Positions 62,772 through 64,000 of a DNA stretch of 64,000 nt are shown here, in pieces. Position 1 is the stretch's first letter. Each line of letters begins with the position of its first letter. The stretch lies in NCBI RefSeq assembly GCF_022844445.1, contig NZ_JALHLS010000001.1, forward strand, positions 248,001-312,000. Reading direction: 5' to 3'. Position numbers and translations under genes: made by a program. This stretch comes from Hyphomonas sp. GTDB lineage: Bacteria > Pseudomonadota > Alphaproteobacteria > Caulobacterales > Hyphomonadaceae. The notes under the pieces were generated by a model that worked only from the letters and a program-made list of their open reading frames with translations, had not been told where the DNA came from and searched no databases.

Positions 62772-63677
62772 ATGAAACTCAACATCTGGCTTTTGGCAGC
62801 CACATCTGCCGCGGCACTTGCCGCCTGTGGTTCGCCGAACCGCGACTATGAATCGAGCCCCGCCATGGCGCCGCCCGCGCCTGAAATGGCAAAGATGGCC
62901 GACGCGGACTACATGGCCGAAGAGGCTGAGGCCGGCGGAGAGGCCGCACCAGATGCAGCGGCAGCCGTCCAGTATATCGCTTATGCCCACTCGGTCGGGC
63001 TGCGCATCCCGGTCAAGACCATCGAGCCGACGATGCAGGCGCATATCGACGCTTGCAACAAGGCGGGGCCGGCGGTTTGCGTGGTCACGAACTCCTGGCT
63101 TAACGCCTATTCGGAGGACGAAGCCTCCGCCTCGCTGAACCTGCGCGCGACGCCGGCCTGGATCGAGACCTTCCTTAGCGGGATCGAGGCGGAAGCCGAG
63201 GCCGCGAAAGGCGAAGTGACCAATCGTCAGACCACGGCCGAAGATCTGACCGTCTCGATCATCGACACCGACGCCCGCCTGAAAGCGCAGGAAACCCTGC
63301 GCGGACGGTTGGAGCAGCTGCTGGAAAGCCGGCCCGGCGAACTGAAGGACGTTCTCGAGACCGAACGCGAACTTGCCCGCGTCAACGGCGAAATCGACTC
63401 TCTGAAGTCGAGCCTCGCCGCCCTGCGCCAGCGCGTTGACATGAGCCAGCTCTCCGTCAGCTACGAGACGAAGCGCAACCCGGTGTCACAGGGCGCGTTG
63501 TCGCCGCTGGGCGATGCGTTCGGAAACTTCTTCTACAACCTGTCGAGCGCCATTGCGGCCGTGATCACCGCCTTTGCGGTCGGCCTGCCCTGGCTTCTCC
63601 TGATCGGTGCCTTGCTCTGGATCTGGCTGCGCCTGATCTGGCCGCGCATCCGGCGGAAGAAACCGCCGGTCACCTGA
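62772..63677 (+). CDS. DUF4349 lipoprotein
   Basis: The 301-residue protein has a lipoprotein signal (lipobox LAAC), an Ala/Glu/Met-rich spacer, a beta region (YIAYAHSVGLRIPVKTIEPTMQAHIDACNKAG), a long coiled coil (about residues 160-225, with LKAQETLRGRLEQLLESRPGELKDVLETERELARVNGEI), and a C-terminal membrane helix (AAVITAFAVGLPWLLLIGALLWIWL) with a basic end. This is the DUF4349 layout; the role is unknown. GGGGAGG precedes the ATG. It converges on gltB. Confidence 0.85.
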   Translation: MKLNIWLLAATSAAALAACGSPNRDYESSPAMAPPAPEMAKMADADYMAEEAEAGGEAAPDAAAAVQYIAYAHSVGLRIPVKTIEPTMQAHIDACNKAGPAVCVVTNSWLNAYSEDEASASLNLRATPAWIETFLSGIEAEAEAAKGEVTNRQTTAEDLTVSIIDTDARLKAQETLRGRLEQLLESRPGELKDVLETERELARVNGEIDSLKSSLAALRQRVDMSQLSVSYETKRNPVSQGALSPLGDAFGNFFYNLSSAIAAVITAFAVGLPWLLLIGALLWIWLRLIWPRIRRKKPPVT

Positions 63678-63699
63678 CTTTGAGTAGACAGGCCGGGCG

Positions 63700-64000
63700 C
63701 TAGGCGCGCTCGGCCTGTTTCTTTTTCGCAGGCGGTTTGCGGGCGAGCAGGATCGAGGCGACTTCTTTCGGGACGATCATCAGCATCTGGCCGAGGGTCA
63801 CCTCCCAGTTGTCGAGAAGGTCGCGCGCGCGGAGGGACCCAGTGCGGCGACCGTGCTCCTCTATCAAGGCCTTTGCCTCGCCGATGTGGTCTTCCGACAT
63901 CTCACCGAGCGGATACCAGTCGATCGAATCCGGGTTCACAACCTGCGCGAACCGGTCGGACGGGTCCCAGATGTATGCGGCGCCGCCGGTCATCCCGGCC
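63700..64000 (-). CDS. gltB: Glutamate synthase large subunit, C-terminal end (cut by the window edge)
   Basis: Only the last 100 codons are in the window. The frame is open through base 64000, and the M in the track is internal. GMTGGAAYIWDP, then RFAQVVNPDSIDWYPL, ALIEEHGRRTGS and LLDNWEVTLGQMLMIVPKEV, match the end of the GltB beta-helix domain and tail. GltB makes glutamate from glutamine and 2-oxoglutarate. A Lys-rich tail (KPPAKKKQAERA) ends the protein. Confidence 0.88.
   Translation of the reverse strand, partial: AGMTGGAAYIWDPSDRFAQVVNPDSIDWYPLGEMSEDHIGEAKALIEEHGRRTGSLRARDLLDNWEVTLGQMLMIVPKEVASILLARKPPAKKKQAERA

Overview
The window is a contiguous, gene-dense piece of a high-GC alphaproteobacterial chromosome. 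Gene content and order point to the Caulobacterales/Hyphomonadaceae side: a Suv3-type helicase / S4 protein / ferredoxin / CarD run, the miaB-ybeZ-ybeY-corC-lnt-XRE-trmB run, the rimP-nusA-ylxR-infB-rbfA run, and many small Ala/Pro-rich lipoproteins. This placement is an inference from synteny and was not tested by any search. I saw no tRNA or rRNA gene, CRISPR array, transposase or integrase.

Layout. 1-2.95 kb: small membrane protein, DUF985 cupin, glyoxalase II, a methyltransferase and a lone PII protein. 2.97-7.6 kb (minus strand): a tight four-gene exported module of subtilase lipoprotein, separate I9-propeptide-like protein, unknown lipoprotein and M23 peptidase lipoprotein. 7.7-13.2 kb: acyl-CoA metabolism (enoyl-CoA hydratase, CoA transferase, acyl-CoA dehydrogenase, CitE-like lyase, thioesterase) with a lipocalin and a TrmO-like protein. 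13.4-18.7 kb: pentapeptide-repeat protein, Suv3-like helicase, S4 protein, TerB-like protein, 7Fe ferredoxin and CarD. 18.7-24.1 kb: GFA protein, Sel1 mini-protein, acyl-CoA ligase, then a membrane TIR-FGE fusion followed by a DUF2785 lipoprotein. 24.1-29.7 kb: proA-nadD-ThiF chained by overlapping codons, an alpha/beta hydrolase, an S9 peptidase relic, a 2-hydroxyacid dehydrogenase and an SH3-like protein. 29.8-34.7 kb: fabA and fabI without fabB between them, a structured RNA candidate, YjhX, a decayed GFA gene, a CAP-domain protein and uridine kinase.

34.8-55.3 kb is the translation and RNA supercluster on the minus strand (miaB, ybeZ, ybeY, corC, lnt, XRE, trmB, csp, rimP, nusA, ylxR, infB, rbfA, truB, rpsO, pnp). 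It is split by plus-strand passengers: ohrR-ohr with recognisable operators, a zinc alcohol dehydrogenase, and a small membrane protein followed by a perfect 21-bp inverted repeat. 55.5-64 kb: AGCS symporter, quinone-oxidoreductase-like protein, acyl-CoA ligase, lipase-like hydrolase, SCP2 protein, acyl-CoA carboxyltransferase, DUF4349 lipoprotein and the 3' end of gltB.

The most novel-looking items are the TIR-transmembrane-FGE fusion whose FGE domain lacks the catalytic cysteines, the split propeptide next to the subtilase, a 20-bp tandem duplication that appears to have turned an ATGA overlap into a seven-codon relay ORF, and the structured RNA ahead of yjhX. Several genes can be seen in decay (GFA, S9 peptidase). 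Expected neighbours are missing from otherwise conserved runs (fabB, metK, rsfS).
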